A program made the translations under genes and the position numbers. The notes beneath the pieces are model-generated. The model was given only the letters and a program-made list of their open reading frames with translations, searched no databases and had not been told where the DNA came from. From contig NZ_JAHKRO010000021.1 of assembly GCF_019396325.1 (NCBI RefSeq), positions 41,276-105,275 on the forward strand: 64,000 nucleotides of DNA. The letters are read 5' to 3'. This document shows positions 46,829-55,056 of this stretch, piece by piece. The stretch is from Nonomuraea ceibae. Lineage in GTDB: Bacteria > Actinomycetota > Actinomycetes > Streptosporangiales > Streptosporangiaceae. Within the stretch, counting starts at the first letter, position 1; each line of letters begins with the position of its first letter.

Positions 46829-48472
46829 ATGAGTGATGAGACCTATGCTGCAGCCAGGGGTCGACGCCCGCTCATGGGGGCGTCGGTCGCGTGGCTACTG
46901 GCGCTGATGACGGCCTGCGGCATGCCGGAGCAACCCTTGACCGACTCCGCTCCCCGTGAGAAGGCGACGTCGCCCACTCCGGCTGAGCCGCCGCCCTCCT
47001 CCTCCATCTCGTCGCCGCCGCCGCACACAGCCACCGCTGTCGTCAGCCCTTCCTATAGCGATCCGTACTCCGACAACCGCGAACCCCTCGCCAGTGCCAT
47101 CGCCACCCATCCCGAAGACGGCCAGCGCTCCGTGAAGGTCGACCTCGTCGGGCTCAACCGGACCGGTGACCATGTCGCGATCCAGGTTCGTCTCACCGAA
47201 ACGCGCGAGCGTTCCATGTATGTATGGCACCACATCGACGACCGCATGGGAGGCGGCAGGGACAGGGACGACATGGCCTCGGGCCTCGGCATCATCGACG
47301 TGGCCGCCAGCCGCCTGCTGATGCCGTCCTCCACACCCGACGGAGGTTGCGTGTGTACCGTCGAGGACGACTTCGAGAGCCCATGGCTCCAGCCGGGCAA
47401 GCCCCGCACCTTCTTCGCGCTGGTGCCGGCTCCCTCCGGAGGTGCCACCTCCGCGACCGTGTACACCCCGCTCGCTCCGCCGTTCATCAACGTTCCCATC
47501 AGCGACGAGCCTCCGCAGCCGCCACCCAACCAGCAGATTCCGGACCCGGCCACCGCTCAGCTCACTCCGCTTTCCTATCCCATGGAGCTGCCCTCGGCCA
47601 GCTTGGACAACAGCTCGGAGACCACCACCGACGATGAACAGGTCCGCATCAATCTCTCCTCCGACGTGCTGTTCAAGGTGAACAAGGCGGACCTGTCTGC
47701 GGACGCCCGTACGGTACTGGAGCGCACAGCGGGCCAGATCGACGCCTCAGACGCGGCCGAGGTCACCATCGAGGGGCACGCGGACTCGACCGGCACCGAC
47801 GCCATCAACCAGCCACTGTCCGAACGTCGTGCCGACTCCGTGCGCAAGCGGCTGTCCTCGCTCGTCACCCGGGATGGGGTGAGATTCAGCGCCAAGGGCT
47901 ACGGTTCCACCAAACCGATCTACCCCAACGACGACGAGAGCGGCCGACGCAAGAACCGCCGGGTGACCGTCACCTTCGACCGGCCCGAGTCGCGTCCCGC
48001 GCCTGCCCCGAGCAGGACGCCGAACGCCATCGAGTCGGGACGTCCCGGGGGCAGCAGCACCACGAACGTCGAGGGACAGCCGTTCACCGTCGAGGTCGAC
48101 CCCATCCGCGCGATCGGGGAAGGGGTGGGCCTCATGGTTCTCAGAACCACCAACAACGGCATCAAGCAGACCTGGCTGCATGACCTCAGCGACCGCCCGT
48201 CGAGCCTGCCCGGCCGAGGCGGCAGGGGCGCCGCCTCCAACGTCGACGTGGTCGATCCCGGCAGCAAGACCCTCCACGGCGCTGTCATCGTCTACACCCG
48301 GCAGGGTGCGTCCCTCTCCTGCCTGTGCACGCCCAGCTCCTACAACGCCAAGCACCTCGCGCAGGAAACCAAGGAGTTCTGGACCCTCGTCAGCCTGCCC
48401 CAGGACGCCACAAGCGTGCGAGTACGCGTAGCGGACTTCCCGCCGCTGGCCGGTGTGCCGGTGATCAGATAA
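46829..48472 (+). CDS. OmpA-domain lipoprotein
   Basis: A 547-residue exported protein. The start at 46829 (MSDETYAAARGRRPLMGASV) gives a signal ending in the lipobox LMTAC at about residue 35, so the mature Cys should be lipidated and membrane anchored. A Pro/Ser linker follows, then a domain of unknown type with a paired Cys motif (GGCVCTVEDDF). An OmpA C-terminal domain lies at ~272-378 (VLFKVNKADLSADARTVLER, EGHADSTGTDAIN, LSERRADSVRKRL), which binds peptidoglycan. After another linker, a repeat of the unknown-type domain contains LSCLCTPSS. The CVC/CLC repeat suggests domain duplication. Role: cell-envelope attachment, partner unknown. Confidence 0.85.
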   Translation: MSDETYAAARGRRPLMGASVAWLLALMTACGMPEQPLTDSAPREKATSPTPAEPPPSSSISSPPPHTATAVVSPSYSDPYSDNREPLASAIATHPEDGQRSVKVDLVGLNRTGDHVAIQVRLTETRERSMYVWHHIDDRMGGGRDRDDMASGLGIIDVAASRLLMPSSTPDGGCVCTVEDDFESPWLQPGKPRTFFALVPAPSGGATSATVYTPLAPPFINVPISDEPPQPPPNQQIPDPATAQLTPLSYPMELPSASLDNSSETTTDDEQVRINLSSDVLFKVNKADLSADARTVLERTAGQIDASDAAEVTIEGHADSTGTDAINQPLSERRADSVRKRLSSLVTRDGVRFSAKGYGSTKPIYPNDDESGRRKNRRVTVTFDRPESRPAPAPSRTPNAIESGRPGGSSTTNVEGQPFTVEVDPIRAIGEGVGLMVLRTTNNGIKQTWLHDLSDRPSSLPGRGGRGAASNVDVVDPGSKTLHGAVIVYTRQGASLSCLCTPSSYNAKHLAQETKEFWTLVSLPQDATSVRVRVADFPPLAGVPVIR

Positions 48473-48480
48473 GACTGGCT

Positions 48481-48506
48481 GGCCCCCAACGGCGATGTAG
48501 GGGGCC
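48481..48506 (+). terminator. Hairpin terminator after the OmpA lipoprotein
   Basis: GGCCCCC (48481-48487) pairs with GGGGGCC (48500-48506), nine bases after the stop codon. Confidence 0.55.
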
Positions 48507-48649
48507 GGGATCGACGTGATTGAGGACGCGTACGCCATGTGAAGGGTAACGCCGGCGACGTTGGCTGTGCCGCCAAGCTGAGAGGACGGTCCACCGACCA
48601 ACGTCCGTCGGCAGGCCCGCTCGCCATGACTCCGGGCATCGGGTCCCGC

Positions 48650-49504
48650 TCACCACCGTTTCCGGTGCAGGACCTCATCGCGCCTGGATGCGCCGGGCGG
48701 GCCTGACGTCAGTGCCGAGGGTGAAGGCCAGCGGAATGAACGCGGCCAGCATGATTTCCTGGTACGGCACGCGCACCTGGGCCAGTTTCCGTGCGGCGCC
48801 AACGGGAACACCGGCTCGCCTACACGGTGGCCTGTTGCCGCCGCACATACCCGTGGGCAGCGCCCGTTCCCCACACACCGCTCGCGACCTGCGACTGGTC
48901 GCTCCAAGAGTTGAACCGGCGGCCCCGCCTTGTCCTTGGCAACCGCACTCCGGTCCAAGCAGGGCGAACATGGCTGACACAGGCGTCTTCCAGAGGACTC
49001 CCAACCACCGCTGGAAGGCAGCGCGGGTCGAGTGGCAGGGCTCTGCCATTTGGTCGTCCCGTCCAGCACCTTGTCGATGATGGTGGAGGTGGTCCGCTTG
49101 GAGACGTCGGCGCTGTTGATCTCGGAGAGTTCGGAGATCTCGCCGGTGGTCGGCCCTATGGCGACCAGCGAGACGACCATCGGTGCATGCCGGACAACCG
49201 CCGCTGCCGCTTGCGCACGATCTTCGGCTCGAAGGTGCCGTCCCATCACGGGGCACGGTGATCTCGTCCGGATCGACGTCCGTGATGAGGGTTTGGACCG
49301 ACTGTCGTTGCCGCTGTTGCCCTCGTCTCGCCGCCCTTGCTCGCGTTTGTCGTGGCCGAGATGGTCGATGATCTCGCCCTTCAGCGCGGGCTCCAGCGCC
49401 AGTTCGGTCAGCCAGCCCAGGAGCCCGTTCTCTCCGAGCAGCTCCACGCTCCCGTGAGGGCCTGATCGAACAGCCGGGCCACCAACTGCCGGCACCGAAG
49501 CCAA
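48650..49504 (-). pseudogene. Decayed IS256-type transposase
   Basis: The minus strand shows N-terminal IS256-family text: LLGENGLLGWLTELALEPAL, KGEIIDHLGHDKREQGRRDE, GNSGNDSRSK, then MVVSLVAIGPTTGEISELSE and DVSKRTTSTIIDKVLDGTTK, which line up with the canonical 'GLTTGEIS..L.E.YG.DVSK.TIS.ITDKV..G' region. The frame breaks in between and the DDE catalytic part is missing. After ~49000 the reading continues with unrelated residues. It is an old, 3'-truncated element and not the same copy as 55057-56477. Confidence 0.65.
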
Positions 49505-49798
49505 TGCGAAGCGTAGTGGAGAAGTTACGCCGGCCGCTGCCTCAATCCAAAGAACTGCAGGCCAGGCAGGGATTCAGTGGATTCTGCTCCGTTGCTTCCG
49601 GTAGCTCTTGATCTGGCCTGCCCACGGCGCTGCCACACCCTCTTGTGGATTGAGGCGAGCCTGATCGCCACGGATGCGAACTGGTCGCCGGTGTTGTCGC
49701 GGTCCGTCATAGAGGTCGTGCTGCTGAGCCATACCAGTAACCGTTTAAAGGCTCTGATAGGGTTACTATGTGGGCGATGTGGGATGGAGGAACCTGCC
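49505..49798. other. Intergenic region before the hydrolase operon
   Basis: About 290 bp. In-frame codons before 49799 are open but have no ribosome site or protein-like pattern. GGTTACTATG near 49770 could be part of a -10 element. No gene is supported. Confidence 0.4.
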
Positions 49799-50695
49799 GT
49801 GAAACTCGCAGCTAAGACGAGGCATCGTTACCGGGAGCTGGAGGGCTTGCGGGTGCACTACAGGGAGGCGGGGACACCGTCGCCAACGGCGGTGGTGTTG
49901 CTGCACGGTTCCCCCAGCTCGTCGTACTCGTTTCGTGACGTGCTTCCGGTTCTGGGCGAGGTCGCGTACACGGTGGCGCCCGATCTTCCGGGATTCGGGT
50001 TCTCCGACGCGCCAGGGCTGCATGAGTTTGAGTACACGTTCGAGCGCCTGTCCCAGGTGATTGATGCCCTGCTCGAAGACCTTGGGGTGGAGAGGTATGT
50101 GCTGTTCGTGACGGACTACAGCACGCCTGTGGGCTACTACATGGCCACCCGTCACCCGGAACGAGTGCTGGGCCTGGTGGTGCAGAACGGCAACGTGCAC
50201 GAGGCGGGATTGAATGAGGCGTGGGATGCGTCTCGCCGGTTCTGGGCCGAGCCGACCGAGGAGAACAAGGCGGCCCTGCCGGAGTGGCTGAACTTCGACG
50301 GCACCCGTGACACCTACCTCACGGGGCTGCGGGAGGAGTTGCGGGAGTTGCATCCACGTGAATCGTGGCACCTCGACTGGGAGCGTCTCTCGAGGCCGGG
50401 CAACATCGAGGTGCACTTCCAGCTCTTCTACGACTACCGCAAGCACGTGGCACGCTTCGGCGAAATCGCGAAGTACCATGCCGAGTATCAGCCTGCGTGC
50501 CTGGTGCTGTGGGGCCGGCACGACACCTTCTTCGACATCGCCGAAGTGCTCGCCTACCACCGGGCGATGACCCGGTTGGAGGCGCACATCTACGACGCCG
50601 GGCACTTCCTGCTGGAGACCCACGCCGCCGAGGTCGCCGATCTTATGGTCACCTTTGTCGGTGACGCCTTCGATCGCGCGGGGGTGGCCGTGTGA
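49799..50695 (+). CDS. Alpha/beta hydrolase, haloalkane dehalogenase/epoxide hydrolase-like
   Basis: A 298-residue hydrolase from GTG 49799, which has GGAGG eight bases upstream; earlier starts do not. The oxyanion motif is LLHGSPSSSYSFRDVLP. The nucleophile is Asp106 in VTDYSTPVGYY, in place of the more usual QDYGGP. The acid is probably Asp in LWGRHDTFFD and the His in DAGHFLLETH. An Asp nucleophile points to dehalogenase/epoxide hydrolase-type chemistry rather than an esterase. It is coupled by GTGA to a GNAT acetyltransferase, with a CGNR protein next. Confidence 0.84.
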   Translation: MKLAAKTRHRYRELEGLRVHYREAGTPSPTAVVLLHGSPSSSYSFRDVLPVLGEVAYTVAPDLPGFGFSDAPGLHEFEYTFERLSQVIDALLEDLGVERYVLFVTDYSTPVGYYMATRHPERVLGLVVQNGNVHEAGLNEAWDASRRFWAEPTEENKAALPEWLNFDGTRDTYLTGLREELRELHPRESWHLDWERLSRPGNIEVHFQLFYDYRKHVARFGEIAKYHAEYQPACLVLWGRHDTFFDIAEVLAYHRAMTRLEAHIYDAGHFLLETHAAEVADLMVTFVGDAFDRAGVAV

Positions 50696-51270
50696 GCTTG
50701 CCAGAGTGGACTGTCAGACCGCTGACGGCGGACACCTGGGAGGACTTTGAGGTCGTGATGGGCGCACGCGGCGGGGCGGGCGGCTGTTGGTGCATGCACT
50801 GGCGGTTGAGCATTGGAGAGTGGATGGAGAACAAGGGCGACGGTAATCGAGTCGCCATGCGCGGCCTTGCCGAAGGTGAGACGCCACCGGGAGTTGTGGG
50901 ATATCTCGATGCCGAGCCGGTGGCCTGGTGTGCTGTCGGTAGTCGCTCAGACTTCCCCCGTATGCAGCGCTCAGCGCTGCTGAAGCCGGTTGATGGCGAG
51001 CCTGTGGTTTCCCTCGTGTGCCTCTTCATCAAGAAGGGTCACCGGGGCCGCGGCCTGTCTGCGGGGTGGATAGCCGCAGTGTGCGACTACCTCGCCGAGA
51101 CCTCGCAGACACGAATCGTCGAGGCGTATCCAGTCGAGCCGCCTGCCGGGCATAGGGCGGGGGCAGACACGGCGATGACCGGCATCGCAAGCACCTTCAC
51201 TGAGGCCGGGTTTACCGAGGTCGCTCGGCCCAGGCACAACCGGCCCATTATGCGCTACAAACTGCAATGA
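50692..51270 (+). CDS. GNAT family N-acetyltransferase
   Basis: A 192-residue protein beginning VSLPEWTVRPLTADTWEDFE. The acetyl-CoA site appears as VCLFIKKGHRGRGLSAGWIA, the Q/RxxGxG/A-type loop after beta4, followed by VEAYPVEPPAG and ending HNRPIMRYKL. An early GGAGGCWCMHWRLS segment is typical of a subgroup of actinobacterial GNATs. It overlaps both neighbours (GTGA and ATGA), so it is made together with the hydrolase and CGNR protein. Target (small molecule or protein) unknown. Confidence 0.85.
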   Translation: MSLPEWTVRPLTADTWEDFEVVMGARGGAGGCWCMHWRLSIGEWMENKGDGNRVAMRGLAEGETPPGVVGYLDAEPVAWCAVGSRSDFPRMQRSALLKPVDGEPVVSLVCLFIKKGHRGRGLSAGWIAAVCDYLAETSQTRIVEAYPVEPPAGHRAGADTAMTGIASTFTEAGFTEVARPRHNRPIMRYKLQ

Positions 51271-51830
51271 CCGCCGCCACCGCCTGGGGTGAAGACCACT
51301 TCATCGCCGGGGATGTTGCGCTCGACTTCGCGAATACTGTCTACCGTCGTTGGCCTGAACTCGGCACAGATCTGTACACCAGCACCGACGTACTCGGCAC
51401 CTGGCTCGACCGGGCACACCTCCTGCCGGCCAGTAGCGGCGCGAGTCGCGTTATCACCGACCGCGACCTGGAAAACGCACGCGCTTTGCGCAGGCTCCTC
51501 TGGCAGGTCTTCGACGCGCAGAAGGACGGCCAAACGATCCCTGCAGGGGCCTTCGCAGGGCTGCTCGGTATCGCCAGCCACGGGAGCGCTCACGTCGCCG
51601 TGAGCCCCGACGGCTCCATGACCTCATCGAACACCGACGGAGCGCTCGCAATCCTGGCGCTGCGGGCCATTACGCTCGTTCTCAACCCACCCCCGCAGGG
51701 TATTCGAGCTTGTGATCGGTGTGGCTGGTTCTTCATCGATTCTTCCCGCGGCCGACGTCGCCGCTGGTGCAGTATGAAGATCTGCGGCAACCAGGCCAAA
51801 GCTGCCCGCTACCGTTCCACCCACTCCTGA
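51267..51830 (+). CDS. CGNR zinc-finger protein with ABATE domain
   Basis: A 187-residue protein. The N-terminal ABATE-like domain opens with HFIAGDVALDFANTV, and the C-terminal CGNR zinc finger is IRACDRCGWFFIDSSRGRRR then WCSMKICGNQAKAARYR, with Cys-x2-Cys...Cys-x4-Cys ligands. Such proteins are putative transcription regulators or stress factors. ATGA overlap with the GNAT gene makes it the third gene of the operon. It may control the operon; DNA binding has not been shown for most members. Confidence 0.88.
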   Translation: MTAATAWGEDHFIAGDVALDFANTVYRRWPELGTDLYTSTDVLGTWLDRAHLLPASSGASRVITDRDLENARALRRLLWQVFDAQKDGQTIPAGAFAGLLGIASHGSAHVAVSPDGSMTSSNTDGALAILALRAITLVLNPPPQGIRACDRCGWFFIDSSRGRRRRWCSMKICGNQAKAARYRSTHS

Positions 51831-51889
51831 TCACGAAGTCTGGTGCCTGTGCCAGACTCGGCTCTGAAGTCTGCGGTCGTACTTGGAGG

Positions 51890-52680
51890 CGTGCCCGCTT
51901 CCGGCCGTGGGACGGTGCCCACTCTGAGATGATCTCTTCCAGCGTTCCCAGCGGAACGAGGCCGCTGGCCAGCACTTTGTCAGGAAACACGCGAATGTCG
52001 AAGGCGGCGCACAGCGCCGTCTTCGCTCGGTGACGCAGGTCCTGAATGCGCAGCCGGCCGATCATGTACGCGACTGCCTGCCTGGCCAGGAGATGTAGCG
52101 GTCGATCTCGGCGTCGATGTTGGCCGGGGGAGACGGGACTGGTGGCCAGCATGAAGTCAACCGCCCAGTCCCTGGACCGGTCTTGGTGGTGCATGCCGGT
52201 GTCCACCACGAGGCGGCAGGCCCGCCAGGCTTCGAACGACAGCATGCCCAGCCGGGTCACGTCCTCGTGTAGAGACCCGCCTCGTCGGCCCGGCCGCTCT
52301 GATACAGCCCCCAGCCGTCGCCGTGCGCGGTGACGTACCCGAAGCGGCGGAAGTCAGGCAGGTACTACAAGGTCTGACCGATGCTCCGTTGCAGGTGATG
52401 GCCGAGGGCTCTCGTGGAAGGCCAGCGCCTTGTGCTCGCAGACGTCCTGGAGCCGGGCTCGAAGGTGTTCTCCTCGGTCCCGAATTGTAGCGAGAGGATG
52501 TGCCGCAACCCCTTGATCCCCTTATCGGGGTCGGAGATGCCAGTACCCGCCCGCCGATCGCGGCGAACTCCTCGCGCAGGGCGGCGATCACATCAAGACC
52601 GGTCTGGTGAATCTCTTCCACGGGCGGGTCGGTCGTGGCGTGCGACTGGGCAGCGGCCAGATAGCCTTCTGCGCCGCCCG
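51890..52680 (-). pseudogene. Decayed DUF885 family protein
   Basis: Several frames carry consecutive DUF885 segments in order: EGYLAAAQSHATTDPPVEEI, HQTGLDVIAALREEFAAIGG, then DGWGLYQSGRADEAGLYTRT, RLGMLSFEAWRACRLVVDTG, and QAVAYMIGRLRIQDLRHRAK with VPLGTLEEIISEW at the end. Each junction needs a frame change. The metal-binding HExxH-like region falls at a break (LAFHESP versus HHLQRSIGQTL), so no active protein can be made. Intact members resemble secreted or cytosolic metallo-carboxypeptidases. Confidence 0.7.
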
Positions 52681-52692
52681 GGACGTGACAGA

Positions 52693-52815
52693 CACCAGTC
52701 GACTGCCAGCAGGTCCACGCGGCCGTTGCGGTTCAGCGCCGGTACGTCGGTCATCGCGTCCAGCGTCCGCTGCAGCCCGGGCCGGACCTTCTCCGCCCGG
52801 CGGGCGCGGGCGGGC
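52693..52815 (-). pseudogene. Fragment of an MmyB-like XRE regulator
   Basis: A minus-strand stretch reads VRPGLQRTLDAMTDVPALNR then NGRVDLLAVDW, the exact place between the HTH and MmyB-like ligand-binding domain in that actinobacterial regulator family (VRPGL..LLDA..D.PA.V..R.DVLA.N). Both ends are missing. It sits directly after the NmrA-type gene, often the partner of such regulators. It is joined to the DUF885 remnant, indicating a deletion scar. Confidence 0.5.
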
Positions 52816-52828
52816 GGACGCGGCGTGG

Positions 52829-53731
52829 TTAAAGGCGGAAGGCGTCGAGGTGGTCGGCCAGCCATTCGGCGTAGCCGCGCGGCGGGCGGCCCAGCAGGCG
52901 GGCCACGGTGTGGTCCGGCTCCATCGGACTGGCGAGGAAGTCGGCGCCCACGGAGCGGCCCAGTACGATCATCTCCTCGGAGACGCCGGCCTGGCGGTCG
53001 AGCTCGGTGGCCTGTTCGGGGGACAGTTCCTCGAACGGGATCTGTCGGCCGAGCGCCTGCCCGATGAGCCGGATCTGCTCGAGCGGGCTGATCGGCGGCC
53101 CGTACGCCGTCACGACCTGCCCGGCGTGCCGGTCGTCGGCGAGCAACGTCACCGCCACGGCGGCGAGGTCGTGCTCGTGGATGAGGGGATAGCGCGCGTC
53201 GGCGTAGGGCTCGCGGATGACTTCCCCGCGTTTGATGGCTTCCGCCCAGTTCACCCCGGTGTACGAGTAGTCGTCGTGGAAGGTCTGGTGGGCCATCACG
53301 GGGGAGGGGCGCAGGTGCGTCCATCGCGCTCCAGAGCGCTCGGCCACCACCTCGATGGCCAGCCACGACCATGCCTCGGGCTCGTATTGGATCTCGAACT
53401 CGGGGCCGTGCGATGACAGCACCACGATGTGCTCCATGCCGCCCTTGCGCGCCAGGGTGACCAGTTCGTACGCCGTCTCGGGCACCGCTCCGGACAGGAA
53501 TAGCCGCTGGATGCCGTCAAACGCTGCCGCGGACTCCGCCGGGCGGGCGACGTCTCCCACGATCACCTCGACGCCGTCCGGCCAGCCGCTCGCCTCGGAC
53601 GGCGGCGTCAGCACCCGCGTCGGTTCGCCCGCTGCGGCCAGCTGGGCGGCGATGGCGTGTCCGACGGGGCCGGCCGTCGGCACGTGGCCTGGCATGTCGC
53701 GGTCTTTCACGATGGTCAGCAGTGTGGTCAT
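52829..53731 (-). CDS. NmrA-like NAD(P)-binding protein
   Basis: A 300-residue atypical SDR of the NmrA/azoreductase-like type. The N-terminal fold (MTTLLTIVKDRDMPGHVPTA then GPVGHAIAAQLAAAGEPTRV) has GPVG in place of the usual GATG. VEVIVGDVARPAES and LFLSGAVPETAYELV follow, with HIVVLSSHG and the C-terminal IPFEELSPEQATELD. The first strand loop is unusual (TIVKDRDMPGHVPTAGPV), with a few extra residues. ATG 53731 has GGAGGGCAGGTC upstream. It is divergent from a TetR gene with a shared dyad operator, so the pair is likely a small stress or drug-response unit. Confidence 0.84.
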   Translation of the reverse strand: MTTLLTIVKDRDMPGHVPTAGPVGHAIAAQLAAAGEPTRVLTPPSEASGWPDGVEVIVGDVARPAESAAAFDGIQRLFLSGAVPETAYELVTLARKGGMEHIVVLSSHGPEFEIQYEPEAWSWLAIEVVAERSGARWTHLRPSPVMAHQTFHDDYSYTGVNWAEAIKRGEVIREPYADARYPLIHEHDLAAVAVTLLADDRHAGQVVTAYGPPISPLEQIRLIGQALGRQIPFEELSPEQATELDRQAGVSEEMIVLGRSVGADFLASPMEPDHTVARLLGRPPRGYAEWLADHLDAFRL

Positions 53732-53746
53732 GACCTGCCCTCCTAT

Positions 53747-53789
53747 TATCGTATGGCATAAGGAAATAGCTTCCGTAGGCTATACGGGA
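53747..53789. promoter_or_regulatory. Imperfect 19-bp dyad between NmrA and TetR genes
   Basis: TATCGTATGGCATAAGGAA (53747-53765) and TTCCGTAGGCTATACGGGA (53771-53789) match as inverted arms at about 14 of 19 positions. It is the likely operator of the TetR at 53818. Confidence 0.5.
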
Positions 53790-53817
53790 GTGGAACGGGC
53801 GGCAAGCGAGGAGATCC

Positions 53818-54624
53818 ATGGCAACCGGGCACAGCGGCGGCGCTGATCCCAAGCGAACGCTGGCCCTCCTGTGGCGCGGTCGCGCCGCCACGGGACCGGC
53901 CGACGGCAGGCCGCCTAAAGGCCGCAGGCCGACGGTCGGCATCGACCAGATCATCCAGGCCGCCATCGACGTCGCCGACGCCGGCGGGCTGAGTGTCGTG
54001 TCAATGGCGCGCGTCGGCGAGCGGGTGGGGGTCAGGGCGATGACCCTTTACACGCACGTCCCCGGCAAGGCCGAACTGATCGACCTCATGGTCGACACGG
54101 TGATGACCGAACGCGACCTCTCCGTCCCCGTCGGCCAGACCGGCTGGCGGGCGCGGGTCGAGCACTACGCCGCCCAGACCAGGGCCGCCCACCTGCGCCA
54201 CCCCTGGCTGCGGGAGGTCTCCACCGCCCGGCCGCCGCTCGGCCCGGGCATGATGGGCGAGTACGAATACCTGCTGTCCGCCCTGCGCGGCGCCCGCCTT
54301 CCGGCATCGGAGATGTTCGCCGCGGCCGAGACGATCATCACCTACGTCGTGGCCGCCGCCCGTCGGGAGGCCGAGGACCTGCAAGCGGAGCAGGCGACCG
54401 GTCAGACCTGGGACGCGTGGTGGGGCGAACGCCAGCACCTGTGGGAGGAATACTTCGACCCCGACGCATATCCCACCATGAGCCAGGTCTGGCTCGGTGG
54501 CGGCTTCGAAGAGGCCGGAGAGGCGGACCAGTCGGCCGAGGAGCCGTACGTGTACGGGCTGCGGCGGCTGTTGGACGGCATCGAAGCGGCGGCGCGCTCA
54601 TCGCCGCATGGCACCGAGCATTGA
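53818..54624 (+). CDS. TetR family regulator
   Basis: A 268-residue regulator with a 40-residue basic leader (LWRGRAATGPADGRPPKGRR), then VGIDQIIQAAIDVADAGGLS, VVSMARVGERVGVRAMTLYT (HTH ~57-76) and VPGKAELIDLMVD. The large C-terminal domain belongs to the TetR_C_1-like branch (tetracycline repressor type), with WDAWWGERQHLWEEYFDPDA near the end. It is divergent from the NmrA-like gene and likely represses it through the 53747-53789 dyad. Ligand unknown; Trp/Tyr-rich ligand walls suggest an aromatic compound. Confidence 0.86.
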   Translation: MATGHSGGADPKRTLALLWRGRAATGPADGRPPKGRRPTVGIDQIIQAAIDVADAGGLSVVSMARVGERVGVRAMTLYTHVPGKAELIDLMVDTVMTERDLSVPVGQTGWRARVEHYAAQTRAAHLRHPWLREVSTARPPLGPGMMGEYEYLLSALRGARLPASEMFAAAETIITYVVAAARREAEDLQAEQATGQTWDAWWGERQHLWEEYFDPDAYPTMSQVWLGGGFEEAGEADQSAEEPYVYGLRRLLDGIEAAARSSPHGTEH

Positions 54625-54851
54625 ACCCGTGCTCGGACGGCCCGCGAATGCCTAGACGGAGATCGTTCCAGATGGGAGCCGGCCGGACCTGCCGTACTGT
54701 CCCTGGCGGCGGGCCCGCCCCATCGAGGCCGCCGGGCTGCCCGAGGACGTCGCCGTCGCCAAGGGCGGTCACGCGGGGCAGACGTACATCGACGGTGGGC
54801 TATCGATGGAGGTCTCCGTGCAGGTACGACGAGGGTGCCGAGGAGCGATGT
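54625..54851. other. Intergenic, no supported gene
   Basis: About 230 bp between TetR and the IS982 remnant. One frame (IEAAGLPEDVAVAKGGHAGQ, then TYIDGGLSMEV) is protein-like, but I do not recognise it and it has no start. It may be an old gene tail. Confidence 0.3.
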
Positions 54852-55056
54852 GTGACGAACGACCTCAACACCCTTCTGACCGCACCGTATGCGAGGATCG
54901 ACGACTGGCTGGGCGAATCACCCCGGTTAGGACGACCACCCCAGCTGACTTTGGCGGTGGCTCAGGTCCTACTCGGCGTGCAGTCTCAGGCCCGCTGGCT
55001 ACGCTACGTACCCGTACATCTGCCCGGCGCCTTTCCGTACTGCCCGGCCAGTCCGG
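54852..55056 (+). pseudogene. IS982-type transposase, 5' part
   Basis: GTG 54852 opens VTNDLNTLLTAPYARIDDWL, GESPRLGRPPQLTLAVAQVL and WLRYVPVHLPGAFPY, the N-terminal region of IS982-family transposases. A short deletion has removed the usual 'K.TDSELL'-like residues before LAVAQ. Near 55040 a missing C breaks the frame (the family reads FPYLPGQSGYNKR). The gene is cut at 55056 by an IS256-family insertion and resumes at 56478. Confidence 0.75.
55049..55056. repeat. Target site duplication, left copy
   Basis: CAGTCCGG immediately precedes the IS256-family element and is repeated at 56478-56485. Confidence 0.8.

Noticed and set aside
48880..48960. A GGTTCAACTC T-loop-like string on the minus strand, possible tRNA
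   Set aside because: The T-stem does not pair, no D- or anticodon arm can be folded around it, and no CCA-compatible acceptor stem exists.
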